14,220 bases of DNA from Leptolinea sp964404415 (GCA_964404415.1 CAYOKC010000099.1:1-14220), one strand, 5' to 3'. Counted from the stretch's first letter, positions 1 to 7,174 are shown. The notes: generated by a model not told the origin, from the letters alone. A program made the numbers and translations.

Positions 1-585
1 GCGCCGGGGCGGCAAGTCTTCCACCTGCTCGCCGGAACGCAGGGCGGCCAGCACGGTGCAGGCCTGCTCCAGCACGCCGTCACGGTAGAACCAGATGCGG
101 CTTTCCTGTGATTGCGTGGTGAAGGCGGGTGACGCGGGTTGTTCCTCCCCTTCGAGGTCGGTCAACGCGGCGTAAATCTCATCCGGCAGATAGATCATGT
201 CTTCCGGCCGTCCGCCGCCGCCCAGGAACGCGCGGCCTATCCAGCCGCGGTACCAGAGGATTTCGGCAACAGAGATCGGGTTCAATTCAGGGTGTTCACG
301 TTCACGGCGGCCTACACCCATGGTACGGATCTCGCCGTAGGTGCGTTCAAAAATAGTGGATGAAACCCGGCCGCGTTTTTGGATCAACGCACGGAGGGCG
401 GCCTGGGCTTCGGGCGGCAGCGCGGCAGCCAGGTTTTGGACGGTTTCCACATCGGACGCTTTGATCTGGAGGGCAGCCAGGATGGCTTCAATATCATCCG
501 GCAGATCATTTATTTCCCATGAAGAAGCGACAAATTTAAGGAAGCCGAGATCGGCATCTTGGAGGGTTTGGGTTATATCGGGCAC
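1..585 (-). CDS. Helicase-associated (XPB/Ssl2 N-terminal-like) protein, N-terminal part only
   Basis: An uninterrupted minus-strand frame of 195 codons starts with GTG at 585 and runs off the left edge, so only the N-terminus is present. The start is well fixed: an in-frame TAA lies four codons upstream, and an AAAAGG ribosome-binding sequence ends four bases before the GTG. The protein begins MPDITQTLQDADLGFLK. Its most recognisable stretch is around residues 85-120, with GEIRTMGVGRREREHPELN followed by a tryptophan/arginine-rich segment (LWYRGWIGRAFL). From memory this matches a family found in Anaerolineae that carries a helicase-associated domain like the N-terminus of XPB/Ssl2. The function is not known to me; a role next to DNA helicases is only suggested by the family name. 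It lies 17 bp after the lipid kinase gene in the same direction, so the two are probably co-transcribed. Confidence 0.7.
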   Translation of the reverse strand, partial: MPDITQTLQDADLGFLKFVASSWEINDLPDDIEAILAALQIKASDVETVQNLAAALPPEAQAALRALIQKRGRVSSTIFERTYGEIRTMGVGRREREHPELNPISVAEILWYRGWIGRAFLGGGGRPEDMIYLPDEIYAALTDLEGEEQPASPAFTTQSQESRIWFYRDGVLEQACTVLAALRSGEQVEDLPPRR

Positions 586-602
586 GGTACCTTTTTATGT
601 AT

Positions 603-1641
603 TTAAAGAATTATTTGTATGGCGTTTGGTACTACTTCTAAAGTCAATCCCATTACTTTTGATGAAAATGCGGCAAATGTTTCTCCGTCAGCGTGGATCC
701 AGAGAGGTTTGTTTGAAGTGACTTCCAGTTTCTCTAATGTTCCGGTTTGAATGTAATCAAGTTTATTGTGAGTGCCATTGATAAAATGCGGGATGGCTGA
801 AAGCATTTTCCAGCGCGGGATGACATTGGCTACCGTGTAATTTAATATACCGTCATCCAATTCCGCGTTCGGGGCAAGCAAAAATCCGCCACCCTCCCGC
901 CGTCCGTTGCAAACTGTAAACATCAAGGTTTCTTTTTCGTACGGCGCTCCATCCATTGTACCGTTAATCTTGAATGGATTGTAGTTCTCTACCATTGTAC
1001 GAAATACAGCCAAAAAGTAAATCATGAATCCCTGGAATACGGGGACATTATGGGAATGGTAATTTACGATCGCGTCGAAACCGATACCGAGTGTATTCAT
1101 CCAGTATTCTTTACGGCCGGTATCATCCTGCATGAAGGCGACGTCAAAGCTCTTCGGGGTTCCGGAAAAAACTTTCCGCAGGGCTTCTTCGGGGTCGCGG
1201 GGAATTTTTAACGTTCCGGCAAAATCATTACCCGAACCGACCGGAACGATCCCCATCAACGGGCGTTTTTCCGGTTCCACCGCCAGGCACCTGAGGGTGT
1301 TGCGGTAGAGCGAACCCGTGCCCAGCAGAGTCCCCGATTCGTCAAAACAGCCCGCCGTGTAATCGAGGAACGGGTCGCGGCGAATGCCGCAGCGGGCNNN
1401 NNNNNNNCATCAATCCATTGATTACTTCGTGGATGGTGCCGTCACCGCCGGTGGCAACCACACGCTTATATCCCTGATGGGCCGCGTTTTCCGCGATCTC
1501 TGCGGCGTGACCCGGATACACGGTTCCTGACCAATCGGCCCCTCCCAGTTCATCGGCAACGCGGCGGATATTGGACGCAACCGGCCAGGCACGCCCCAGA
1601 TTGGCAATGGGGTTAAAAATGAACAGCGTGTCATGTCGCAT
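603..1641 (-). CDS. YegS/diacylglycerol kinase-family lipid kinase, interrupted by an assembly gap and a chimeric segment
   Basis: This enzyme family phosphorylates diacylglycerol or related lipids with ATP at the inner membrane face. The N-terminal 78 codons (ATG at 1641) carry the family's opening FIFNP and nucleotide-binding GGDGT (residues 65-69) followed by IHEVINGL. After a ten-N run the frame stays open for 265 codons to the stop at 603 and contains the second hallmark GIVPVGSGNDFAG, then a typical C-terminal domain with the NYNPFKI and HADGE segments. The first about 40 residues after the gap do not fit the family and resemble citrate lyase ligase (see separate entry). Both flanks meet the gap exactly at a codon boundary, so ten Ns would shift the frame and cannot be the true gap length. 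The underlying gene is probably intact, about 300 residues long. A gene finder may split it, wrongly starting the second part at GTG 1280. It shares a divergent promoter region with the DUF4388 gene. Confidence 0.8.
1281..1397 (-). other. Citrate lyase ligase (CitC)-like fragment joined to the lipid kinase, probable assembly chimera
   Basis: Read in the kinase frame, these 39 codons encode a segment with DYTAGCFDESGTLLGTGSL and then YRNTLRCLAVEPE. The pattern (short hydrophobic strand, FDE-G-L, GTGSL, N-L-C-AV-P) is that of the GNAT-like N-terminal domain of [citrate (pro-3S)-lyase] ligase. It does not fit the lipid kinase, where the GGDGT-INGL block should lead within a few residues to GIVPVGSGND. 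The switch happens around VEPEKRP (about 1262-1285), which could belong to either protein. The segment ends at the N run, where contig ends are often wrong. I therefore think a piece of a CitC gene from elsewhere was joined here. A genuine insertion is possible but less likely. Confidence 0.55.
1398..1407. other. Assembly gap (10 Ns) inside the lipid kinase gene
   Basis: Ten consecutive Ns separate the codon for the final Met of VINGLM from the following codons. The length is evidently a placeholder, because a ten-base gap would put the two well-recognised halves of the kinase in different frames. Confidence 0.98.
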
Positions 1642-1651
1642 AGAAAAAGGA

Positions 1652-1661
1652 CTCCCGGGAG
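1652..1661. repeat. Perfect 10-bp palindrome CTCCCGGGAG in the kinase leader
   Basis: The palindrome lies 11 bp upstream of the kinase ATG on the minus strand. Its right half supplies the only purine-rich (GGGAG) ribosome-binding candidate. It could fold in mRNA or be a small operator, or be chance. Confidence 0.35.
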
Positions 1662-1673
1662 GAATTTGATTTA

Positions 1674-1679
1674 ATTATA
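1674..1679 (-). promoter_or_regulatory. Possible -10 box (TATAAT) for the lipid kinase gene
   Basis: On the minus strand a perfect TATAAT lies about 33 bp before the kinase ATG. The hexamer at the expected -35 distance (GGATTG) does not match consensus, so this is a weak call resting on the -10 alone. It would share the divergent intergenic region with the plus-strand promoter at 1692-1720. Confidence 0.35.
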
Positions 1680-1691
1680 CCTGTATTCAAT

Positions 1692-1720
1692 TTGACCAAT
1701 CCCTCCCTGAACGGTATAAT
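1692..1720 (+). promoter_or_regulatory. Sigma-70-type promoter for the DUF4388-GTPase-V4R cassette
   Basis: TTGACC (1692-1697) and a perfect TATAAT (1715-1720) are separated by exactly 17 bp. Transcription would start near 1727, giving a leader of about 30 bases before the ATG at 1759. That leader contains AGGGGCGG (1750-1757) as ribosome-binding sequence. This is one of the two best promoters in the window. Confidence 0.75.
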
Positions 1721-1758
1721 TTTCCTGTTAGCAATTTATTCCAAATGACAGGGGCGGT

Positions 1759-2574
1759 ATGGCACTGCAGGGAAATCTTCGCGACTTTCCATTTGCGCAA
1801 CTGCTGAATCTCGTAAATTTAGCCCGCAAAACAGGCATGCTCGAGATCATCCAGAAGGGTGAGACGGCGCATGTCTATTTCCGTGACGGCCGCCTGGCCT
1901 GCGCGTTGACCACAAACGAAGATTCGTCCCTTTCGGCTGTACTTTATCAAAACCAGCGCATAAGCCCCAACCTGTACCGGGCGATCAAGAGCAAGGGCGG
2001 CGCTATCTGGGACAAGGAACTGGGGCTGCAATTGATCAACGCGGGCTTTGTCTCGCGCGAGACCATTTTAAACAGTCTCCAGCAGCACAATGTGGCGATC
2101 ATCCGCCGGTTATTCACCTGGCAGGAAGGGGTTTTCCGGTTTATCCCCAACGAACCCCCGCCCGAAGACAAAATCGCCCTCAACATGGAACTCGAGAACC
2201 TGATCATGGAAGGTTCCCGGCACATTCAGGAAATGGAACTCTTGATGGACGAGCTTCCCAACCTGGATGTATCCTTAAGATTTTCCGACCGGCCTGAAAA
2301 CAATCTCCGCAAAGTCAACCTGACCGTGGAAGAGTGGAAGGTCGTTTCATTCGTCAATCCAAAGAACACAATACGCCAGATAGCACAGGCTACCTCCATG
2401 GACGATCTGCAGATCCGCCGTGTGGTTTACGGTTTGCTTCAGGCAGGTCTGGTGGAAGTGCTGAAGACTGAGCAGAGCCGCCCGTTACCGGCGACCACAC
2501 TCCTGCCGAACCAGTCCAGGGAAGAGCAGAGATCACTTGTGAACCGGTTGATCACACGGATCAGGGGACTCTAA
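1759..2574 (+). CDS. DUF4388 domain protein
   Basis: A 271-residue soluble protein, first gene of a three-gene cassette. Residues about 1-100 form a DUF4388 (PatA N-terminal-like) domain: it opens MALQGNLRDFPFAQLLNL, followed by a G-LEI strand and the VYFRDGRLA turn typical of the family. The middle section has FTWQEGVFRFIPNE, also usual in DUF4388 proteins. Residues about 190-240 look like a winged helix (IRQIAQATSMDDLQIRRVVY, then LLQAGLVEVL). DUF4388 proteins commonly act as adaptors in bacterial signalling and often lie beside small MglA-like GTPases, as here. I infer a scaffold, effector or regulator role with the GTPase encoded next. The ATG is preceded by AGGGGCGG, and a strong promoter lies at 1692-1720. 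No transmembrane segment or signal peptide is visible. Confidence 0.82.
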   Translation: MALQGNLRDFPFAQLLNLVNLARKTGMLEIIQKGETAHVYFRDGRLACALTTNEDSSLSAVLYQNQRISPNLYRAIKSKGGAIWDKELGLQLINAGFVSRETILNSLQQHNVAIIRRLFTWQEGVFRFIPNEPPPEDKIALNMELENLIMEGSRHIQEMELLMDELPNLDVSLRFSDRPENNLRKVNLTVEEWKVVSFVNPKNTIRQIAQATSMDDLQIRRVVYGLLQAGLVEVLKTEQSRPLPATTLLPNQSREEQRSLVNRLITRIRGL

Positions 2575-2577
2575 ACT

Positions 2578-3132
2578 TTGGCCGGTACTACCACACCAGT
2601 ACAAATCGTAAAGATTGTTGTCACAGGACCATTCAGCGCGGGGAAAACGGCGTTCATTGGAACTGTCAGCGAAATTGACGTCGTCTCGACGGAACAGAAT
2701 ATCACCAGCGAAGCGGAAAAAATCAAAGCCACCACCACCGTCGCGCTGGATTTCGGCCGTTTGACGATCGACAAATCCCTTGTTTTGCACCTGTATGGTA
2801 CACCCGGTCAACGCCGATTTGAATTCATGTGGGATATTCTGGCCGAAGGCATGCTCGGGTACATCCTGATGGTTGACAGCACCAAACCGGAGACCTTCCG
2901 CGAGGCGCGCTATATTCTGGATACCTTCACCGATCACTCGGATTCGCCTTTTGTGGTGGCCGTTAATAAACAAGACCTGGAAAATGCCTGGGATGTGGAA
3001 GATATCCGGCATGCCCTCCGGCTGAAGGATGATATCCCGGTACTGCCCTGTGTGGCAACCGATATGAAACCGGTGAAAACCGTTCTCCTCAGCCTGCTGG
3101 ATATCATCCGCGCGAAGCTTGAGCTGGATTGA
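2578..3132 (+). CDS. Small Ras-like GTPase of the conservon/MglA-like type
   Basis: This 184-residue GTPase consists of the G domain only. Visible motifs are the P-loop GPFSAGKT (17-24), a switch I region ending ATTTVALDFGR (51-61), the G3 element YGTPGQRRF (73-81), the G4 motif NKQD (130-133) and a likely G5 around CVATD near residue 160. The Asp of the canonical DxxG is replaced by Gly (GTPG). To my knowledge this is usual for the conservon-type GTPases of actinobacteria and Chloroflexota, so it is not damage. Start: TTG at 2578, only three bases after the DUF4388 stop, with AGGGG ten bases upstream. No ATG or GTG lies in frame before the P-loop, so TTG is almost forced. Such GTPases act as molecular switches for cell polarity, motility or sensor-kinase output. 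No roadblock/LC7 GAP-like partner is present here. Confidence 0.88.
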   Translation: MAGTTTPVQIVKIVVTGPFSAGKTAFIGTVSEIDVVSTEQNITSEAEKIKATTTVALDFGRLTIDKSLVLHLYGTPGQRRFEFMWDILAEGMLGYILMVDSTKPETFREARYILDTFTDHSDSPFVVAVNKQDLENAWDVEDIRHALRLKDDIPVLPCVATDMKPVKTVLLSLLDIIRAKLELD

Positions 3133-3151
3133 TCTCCGGCTCCGTGAAAAA

Positions 3152-3715
3152 ATGGACGATGTAGCATTCTCTCCCGATCTTCAGGAGATATTCCGGATGG
3201 GGATCCAGGAGATCCTACCGGCTGACCAATGGCCGGAGGTTTTTGATTCTGGAGAATCATCTGAAGACTTCTTTCAATCCATTTTGTTAAAATGCGAAAC
3301 CGCTTTTGGCGTTGAAACAGCCACCGGTATTTTTTTACGCTGCGGGTGGGCAGGTTTTAAATTCCTGGTTCGCCGTCACGGGAATCTGGCAGGTATTGAC
3401 AATCTCGAATTCCGGCTTCAGCCTCCCCGGCAGCGGTTGATGGACGGATTGAACCGCGTCACCGCATTGCTCCAGGGTTGGAAGACAGATAATTTCCAGA
3501 TCGATCAGGTTGGAGACGATGTGGCATTGACCATAACGTCTGCCCACGGAGAACTGACCGCCGCGCAGGCCCGGATCGGTCAACATTTCTATGCCGGCCT
3601 GTTTCAGGAATACCTGTACTGGGCGGGCGGGGGAAAGCAATACCCGTTTGAGGTCAGGCCTCTGGGGGAAGAGCCGGCTGTTCGAGTTCAATTCCGGCTT
3701 CTGCCTGTAGATTGA
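3152..3715 (+). CDS. V4R-like (4-vinyl reductase-like) domain protein
   Basis: A 187-residue soluble protein completing the DUF4388-GTPase cassette. The pattern RCGWAGFKFLVRRHGN, then a long helix (PPRQRLMDGLNRVTALLQ), then a segment with AGLFQEYLYWAGGGKQYPFEV matches a Chloroflexota family related to the V4R domain, a small-molecule-binding fold. As I remember them, relatives carry Cys residues near the middle and in the last strand (a C-x-x-GD-x-x-C-type end). Here the C-terminal segment is GEEPAVRVQFRLL without Cys, so a metal or haem site of that kind is probably missing. I chose the ATG at 3152, 19 bases past the GTPase stop. A TTG at 3119, overlapping the GTPase end, would add 11 residues; neither has a clear ribosome-binding sequence. 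The end overlaps the convergent exporter gene by 62 bp. A sensor or ligand-binding role is inferred. Confidence 0.6.
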   Translation: MDDVAFSPDLQEIFRMGIQEILPADQWPEVFDSGESSEDFFQSILLKCETAFGVETATGIFLRCGWAGFKFLVRRHGNLAGIDNLEFRLQPPRQRLMDGLNRVTALLQGWKTDNFQIDQVGDDVALTITSAHGELTAAQARIGQHFYAGLFQEYLYWAGGGKQYPFEVRPLGEEPAVRVQFRLLPVD

Positions 3716-4592
3716 CCGTTTCACCGGATTGATTCCGGTTGACCAGATAGATACCGACAAAAACCAGCAGACCACCTGTCACCTGAAACGCGCTCAGCGG
3801 TTCACCGGCGATGGGAATGGCCAGCAGCGCGGAGATGACCGGCGACGCGATCATGGTGGGGGAGACGATCGACGCGGGGATATGCCCGAGCGCGTAGGTC
3901 ATACAGAAATAACCGCATACCTGTGAGACGACACCGGCCGCGATGAACACCATCCATGTGGATGCGGGGTATCCGGAAAGCGGAGCCCGGCTGACAAGGC
4001 AGATCACCAGCAAAGTGATGGCGCTTCCCGCGGCGATCAGGCCGGTACTGGTGAGCGCGTCAACCCTGGAACGGGAACGCTGGGTGATCAGGTAATACCC
4101 GGCAAAGAAGAATGAAGAGAGCAGCGCGAGCGCGTCACCCTTGCTGAATGATGGGTGCAGAATTAAATTCGAGCCGAAGACAAAGCTCATCCCGGCGATC
4201 ACCAGCGCGAGGCCGAGCCAGAATTTACCGGTCATTTTCTGTTTCCAGAAAAGCCACGCGATCAATGCCACCCAGACGGGGGCAATGAAGTTGATCAGGT
4301 TCGCGTTGGCAATGCTGGTATAGGCAATGGCTGTGCTCCATGCACCGTGGTCCAGCGCGGTGATGAAACCGGCAGCCAGCGGACCCAACAGCCAGCGTTT
4401 TTCCACGCGGATCTTGCCCTTCGATTTGATGGCAATCACCGGAAGTAAGATCAGGGTCGCGGTAAGCATTCGGTAGAACGAAGCCACAATCCCGGGAGCG
4501 TTTGACGTGCGTACGAAGATGGCTGACATGGACAGGCACAAAATTCCCAGCCCGAGGGCCAGGTAGGGAGCCGCTTTTTGGTTCGATGGCAT
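3654..4592 (-). CDS. DMT-superfamily (EamA) transporter, probable metabolite exporter
   Basis: A 312-residue integral membrane protein with about ten hydrophobic helices in two related halves, the usual EamA layout and length. Family signatures are the first helix with SAIFVRTSNAPG, then FYRML at the next helix, an IAYTSIANANLINFIAPVW segment in the first repeat, and YALGHIPASIVSPTMIASPV in the second, with a closing helix GGLLVFVGIYLVNR. EamA proteins usually export amino acids or other small metabolites, but substrate cannot be read from sequence. It is the last gene of the six-gene minus-strand series, 30 bp after the HAD gene; ATG at 4592 has no strong ribosome-binding sequence. Its hydrophilic tail after NRNQSGE is encoded antisense to the end of the V4R-like gene (62-bp overlap), so the two transcripts would be complementary there. 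Exporting a pathway intermediate is an inference from position. Confidence 0.85.
   Translation of the reverse strand: MPSNQKAAPYLALGLGILCLSMSAIFVRTSNAPGIVASFYRMLTATLILLPVIAIKSKGKIRVEKRWLLGPLAAGFITALDHGAWSTAIAYTSIANANLINFIAPVWVALIAWLFWKQKMTGKFWLGLALVIAGMSFVFGSNLILHPSFSKGDALALLSSFFFAGYYLITQRSRSRVDALTSTGLIAAGSAITLLVICLVSRAPLSGYPASTWMVFIAAGVVSQVCGYFCMTYALGHIPASIVSPTMIASPVISALLAIPIAGEPLSAFQVTGGLLVFVGIYLVNRNQSGETVNLQAEAGIELEQPALPPEA
3723..3739. repeat. Inverted repeat ACCGGA-ttgat-TCCGGT after the V4R-like gene
   Basis: A perfect 6-bp stem with a 5-base loop begins eight bases after the V4R-like stop codon and lies inside the 3' part of the convergent exporter gene. It has no T run, so it is not a classical intrinsic terminator. 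It is the only obvious hairpin where the plus-strand cassette should end. Confidence 0.35.
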
Positions 4593-4622
4593 ATAGTTAT
4601 GGTCTTTCGGGTGCGGGAATTT

Positions 4623-5375
4623 TCAGTCCGGCCAGGTTTCCAGTATTCCCGGAAGTTCTGCCAGCGTATTGATCGTGCGGTCGGGTTTTATAGTCTCAAA
4701 ATGAGCCTGTACGGCGCTGCGGTTGACACGGCGGGTGATCCAAACGTTATGCATGCCCAGATTCTTGGATCCAAGAATGTCTGCTGCCAGGGTATCGCCA
4801 ACCATGATTGACCGTTCCGGCTGCACCCGCATGGCATCGAATGCAAGTTGATAGATCTGCGGGTGGGGTTTGCGCACTCCGGCGGAGGCGGACGTATTGA
4901 TGTATTCGAAGAACGGGCGGATGCCGGCTTTGTCTACCAGAACCTGCACATCCCAATCGTCACTGGCATTCGATATGATACCCATGCGGTATCCGGCATC
5001 CAGTAGAGCCTGCAGGGTGGCATGGGTATCTTCTTCAATGATCCAGTGTGACTGGGTGATGGCATACATACGCGCCAGATGCGTGCGCAACTGTTCGCGG
5101 CTTACACCGGACACACCCTGGCGTTCCAGAACAATACGCAACACCCGCTCTGTGGTGATTTCAGAAAGGTCGGTATCACGTTCGGAGTGGTAGGCTTCCT
5201 GCCTGGACAGGAATTCAGACAGGAAAACATCCTTGTTCAACGTAAAACCGGCTTCGAGCAGCGATGCCGCCAGTTCCTGATAGGCAACCGCCAGTACATC
5301 GGGCAGGTGCCCGTCAAAATACATGAGCGTGCTGCCCAGATCGAAGAATATGACATCTATGTTCGGGTTTTTCAT
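4623..5375 (-). CDS. HAD-superfamily (subfamily IA) hydrolase
   Basis: A soluble 250-residue hydrolase of the phosphatase-rich HAD superfamily. Motif I is FFDLGSTL, where the nucleophile Asp (residue 12) is followed two residues later by Gly instead of the usual Asp. Motif II is IISNAS, motif III is the Lys in GVRKPHPQIY, and motif IV is MVGDTLAADI. The helical cap lies between motifs I and II, as in subfamily IA. The D-x-G form of motif I also occurs in active relatives such as YihX-like phosphatases, so activity is not excluded, but the general acid/base residue is missing. The substrate is unknown; phosphoglycolate-like or sugar-phosphate repair roles are possible. The reading frame also allows GTG at 5378 directly before the ATG. 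It begins about 20 bp after the 2-hydroxyacid dehydrogenase stop, so it is probably in the same operon. Confidence 0.83.
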   Translation of the reverse strand: MKNPNIDVIFFDLGSTLMYFDGHLPDVLAVAYQELAASLLEAGFTLNKDVFLSEFLSRQEAYHSERDTDLSEITTERVLRIVLERQGVSGVSREQLRTHLARMYAITQSHWIIEEDTHATLQALLDAGYRMGIISNASDDWDVQVLVDKAGIRPFFEYINTSASAGVRKPHPQIYQLAFDAMRVQPERSIMVGDTLAADILGSKNLGMHNVWITRRVNRSAVQAHFETIKPDRTINTLAELPGILETWPD

Positions 5376-5395
5376 CACCCGATAATTCTAACCGT

Positions 5396-6410
5396 TTAAT
5401 AACCCTTTTCCGGATCGAACCTGTTGAACAGCGGGGCGTTTTCAAGGTACCGGTTTATGTTCGTGCAGAACAGGTCGACGGCCCGCGCATTGTAATGCGG
5501 GCTGACGCCTCCCACATGCGGTGAAACCAGGAAGTTCGGGGTTTTCCACAGGGGGCTTGTGGCNNNNNNNNNNGAAAACATCCACCGCGGCGCCGGCGAT
5601 CACTTTTTTATCCAGCGCTTCTTTCAGCGCGGAGAGGTCTGTAATCCCGCCCCGGCTGAGATCAATGAAATAGGAGGTCGGTTTCATGGCCGCGAATTCC
5701 TCGGTGCTGATCATATTGCGGGTGGTCGGAGTAAGTGGCACGGCTACCACCACAAAATCACATTCCTTCAGCATGGAATTCAAAGCCTCGATGGGATAGA
5801 GGCGGTTGAAAAAGTCACCTTCAGGATCGCCTGTTCCCGCGGGAATATATCCTTCATCTTTGATCTGTTTGAGGTCCCGTTTTGCCGCCAGAACCGTCAC
5901 CTGGAAGGGCATCAACAGGCGGGCAACTTCACGATTGATACTGCCGTAGCCGATCAACCCGACTGTGCTTCCGCGCAGTTCGTGGTGTTTATAGTGCTCC
6001 CAACGTTTTTCCGGCCAGTGGGATTTAGTTTGATTTTCGATCATCCCTTTGACATTCGCGCCAAGCGCCAGCATCATGGTCAGGGCGTACTCCGCCATTT
6101 GCGGGGCGTTGGCGCCGCTCATGGTGGTGGCGATCAGGTCAGGTTTTTCCATGACCGGTTTTTTAATGGCATAGTCAATACCGGTGTAATGGAACTGGAT
6201 CCATTTCAGGTTGGGTGCCTGGGCAGGTTCCGGCAGCACCGAGTCAGTATAAAGGATATTGGTTTTCGCCCAGATTTCGTCCGGCACTTCGTTGGGCTGA
6301 TGCGCCCGCATGGCGGTGACTTTCAATCTGGGAGAAACCTGGCGGATCTGCTCGATCTGCGCTTCTGTAAATGGCATGGTGATCAGTAAATGGATTGATT
6401 CGCTTGTCAT
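5396..6410 (-). CDS. D-isomer-specific 2-hydroxyacid dehydrogenase, interrupted by an assembly gap
   Basis: This family interconverts 2-oxoacids and D-2-hydroxyacids with NAD(H). The N-terminal 279 codons contain the Rossmann motif GLIGYGSINRE (151-161; the last glycine of GxGxxG is Asn), VPLTPTTRNMI, and the catalytic Arg in IDLSRGGI (Arg253), ending in AGAAVDVF. After the N run, 55 codons resume with TSPLWKTPNFLVSPHVGGVS, including the catalytic His, and end FDPEKGY. Both flanks meet the gap at a codon boundary, so the true gap must be a multiple of three. Family alignments suggest about six to eight residues are missing (an EEEP-like segment), which would include the catalytic Glu. Total length is then about 340 residues. 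The ATG overlaps the stop of the CoA-transferase beta gene (ATGA), a sign of translational coupling. Substrate is unknown; the neighbours suggest a 2-oxoacid such as 2-oxoglutarate. Confidence 0.87.
5564..5573. other. Assembly gap (10 Ns) inside the 2-hydroxyacid dehydrogenase gene
   Basis: Ten Ns fall between AAVDVF and ATSPLW. Taken literally they shift the reading frame, so the number is a placeholder. The missing stretch in relatives is short and rich in Glu and Pro codons. Confidence 0.98.
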
Positions 6411-7174
6411 TTGAGGTAAATCCCTTCAGGGTCAAGATCTTGCCGCAATATGCGGATCTCATCCGGAGTAGGCGGCTCTGTGACAGAGTTGCATGATTCA
6501 CAGCGCAACGCCCAACCGGTGTTATCACGGGCTTCATCAATGGTGCGGCCGGGGTGCAGGGCTGTCAATACCAGTTCACCGCCGGCATCGGGTTGCAGAA
6601 TGCCAATATCGGTCACCACAGCCTGCGGACCTTTGCCGCGCAGGTTAAGTTTCTCGCGCCCGCCGCTGCCGTCAACGAAACCGGCGGAGGTGCAAAAATC
6701 CACCTTCTCGGGAAACCGGCGTTTCTGGTGCGGGGTGATGATGTAGCATCGGTTGGCCCAGGCCGCGATCTCGCGCGAACCGCCGGAACCCGGCAGGCGG
6801 GTCTTCGGGTTCGCGTAGTCTCCAATCACGGTGGCATTGATATTGCCGTATTTGTCGATCTGCGCGCCGCCGAGGAAACCGACATCCACATTGCCGCGCT
6901 GCAGGTAGAGGGTGAAAATTTCGTACATACTGCACACTGATGACGCGCCGGATACCAGGGTGGGGTCGCCAATAGAAAGGGGAAGCCGCGCGGGTCGCGC
7001 GCCAATCACCCCGGCTTCGTAGATCATTTGCAGGTTGGGGGCATGGGTGCGCTGCGCCAGGTTACAGGCCAGGTTGGGCAGGCCGACGCCCACAAATACC
7101 ACGTCTCCGTCACGCAGCAGGCGTGCCGAATTGACGATCATTAATTCAGTGGAGGTGTACTCAGTATTCGCCAT
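6407..7174 (-). CDS. Class I CoA-transferase beta subunit (glutaconate CoA-transferase-like)
   Basis: A 255-residue beta subunit of a two-subunit CoA-transferase that moves CoA between acyl groups through a glutamyl-CoA thioester. The fold signatures are VGVGLPNLACNLA near residues 28-40, then MIYEAGVIGARP. Glu53 in that segment sits where the catalytic Glu54 of glutaconate CoA-transferase B is found. GFLGGAQIDKYGNINATVIGDY and RLPGSGGSREIA follow, both strongly conserved in the family. Retention of the Glu argues for real transferase activity and against the related IpdAB ring hydrolases, although that distinction should be tested. The start ATG lies inside the alpha gene (14-bp overlap), and its own stop overlaps the next gene's ATG by four bases. 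Gct-like enzymes act on glutaconate and 2-hydroxyglutarate; many homologues are labelled only as 3-oxoacid or generic CoA-transferases. Confidence 0.88.
   Translation of the reverse strand: MANTEYTSTELMIVNSARLLRDGDVVFVGVGLPNLACNLAQRTHAPNLQMIYEAGVIGARPARLPLSIGDPTLVSGASSVCSMYEIFTLYLQRGNVDVGFLGGAQIDKYGNINATVIGDYANPKTRLPGSGGSREIAAWANRCYIITPHQKRRFPEKVDFCTSAGFVDGSGGREKLNLRGKGPQAVVTDIGILQPDAGGELVLTALHPGRTIDEARDNTGWALRCESCNSVTEPPTPDEIRILRQDLDPEGIYLK

Noticed and set aside
603..1280. Free-standing kinase gene starting at GTG 1280
   Set aside because: The frame is open upstream to the gap, the GGDGT half lies just beyond it, and there is no ribosome-binding sequence before the GTG.
5559..6389. 276-codon plus-strand frame opposite the 2-hydroxyacid dehydrogenase
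   Set aside because: It runs through the N gap, has no family resemblance, and lies antisense to a gene with clear motifs.
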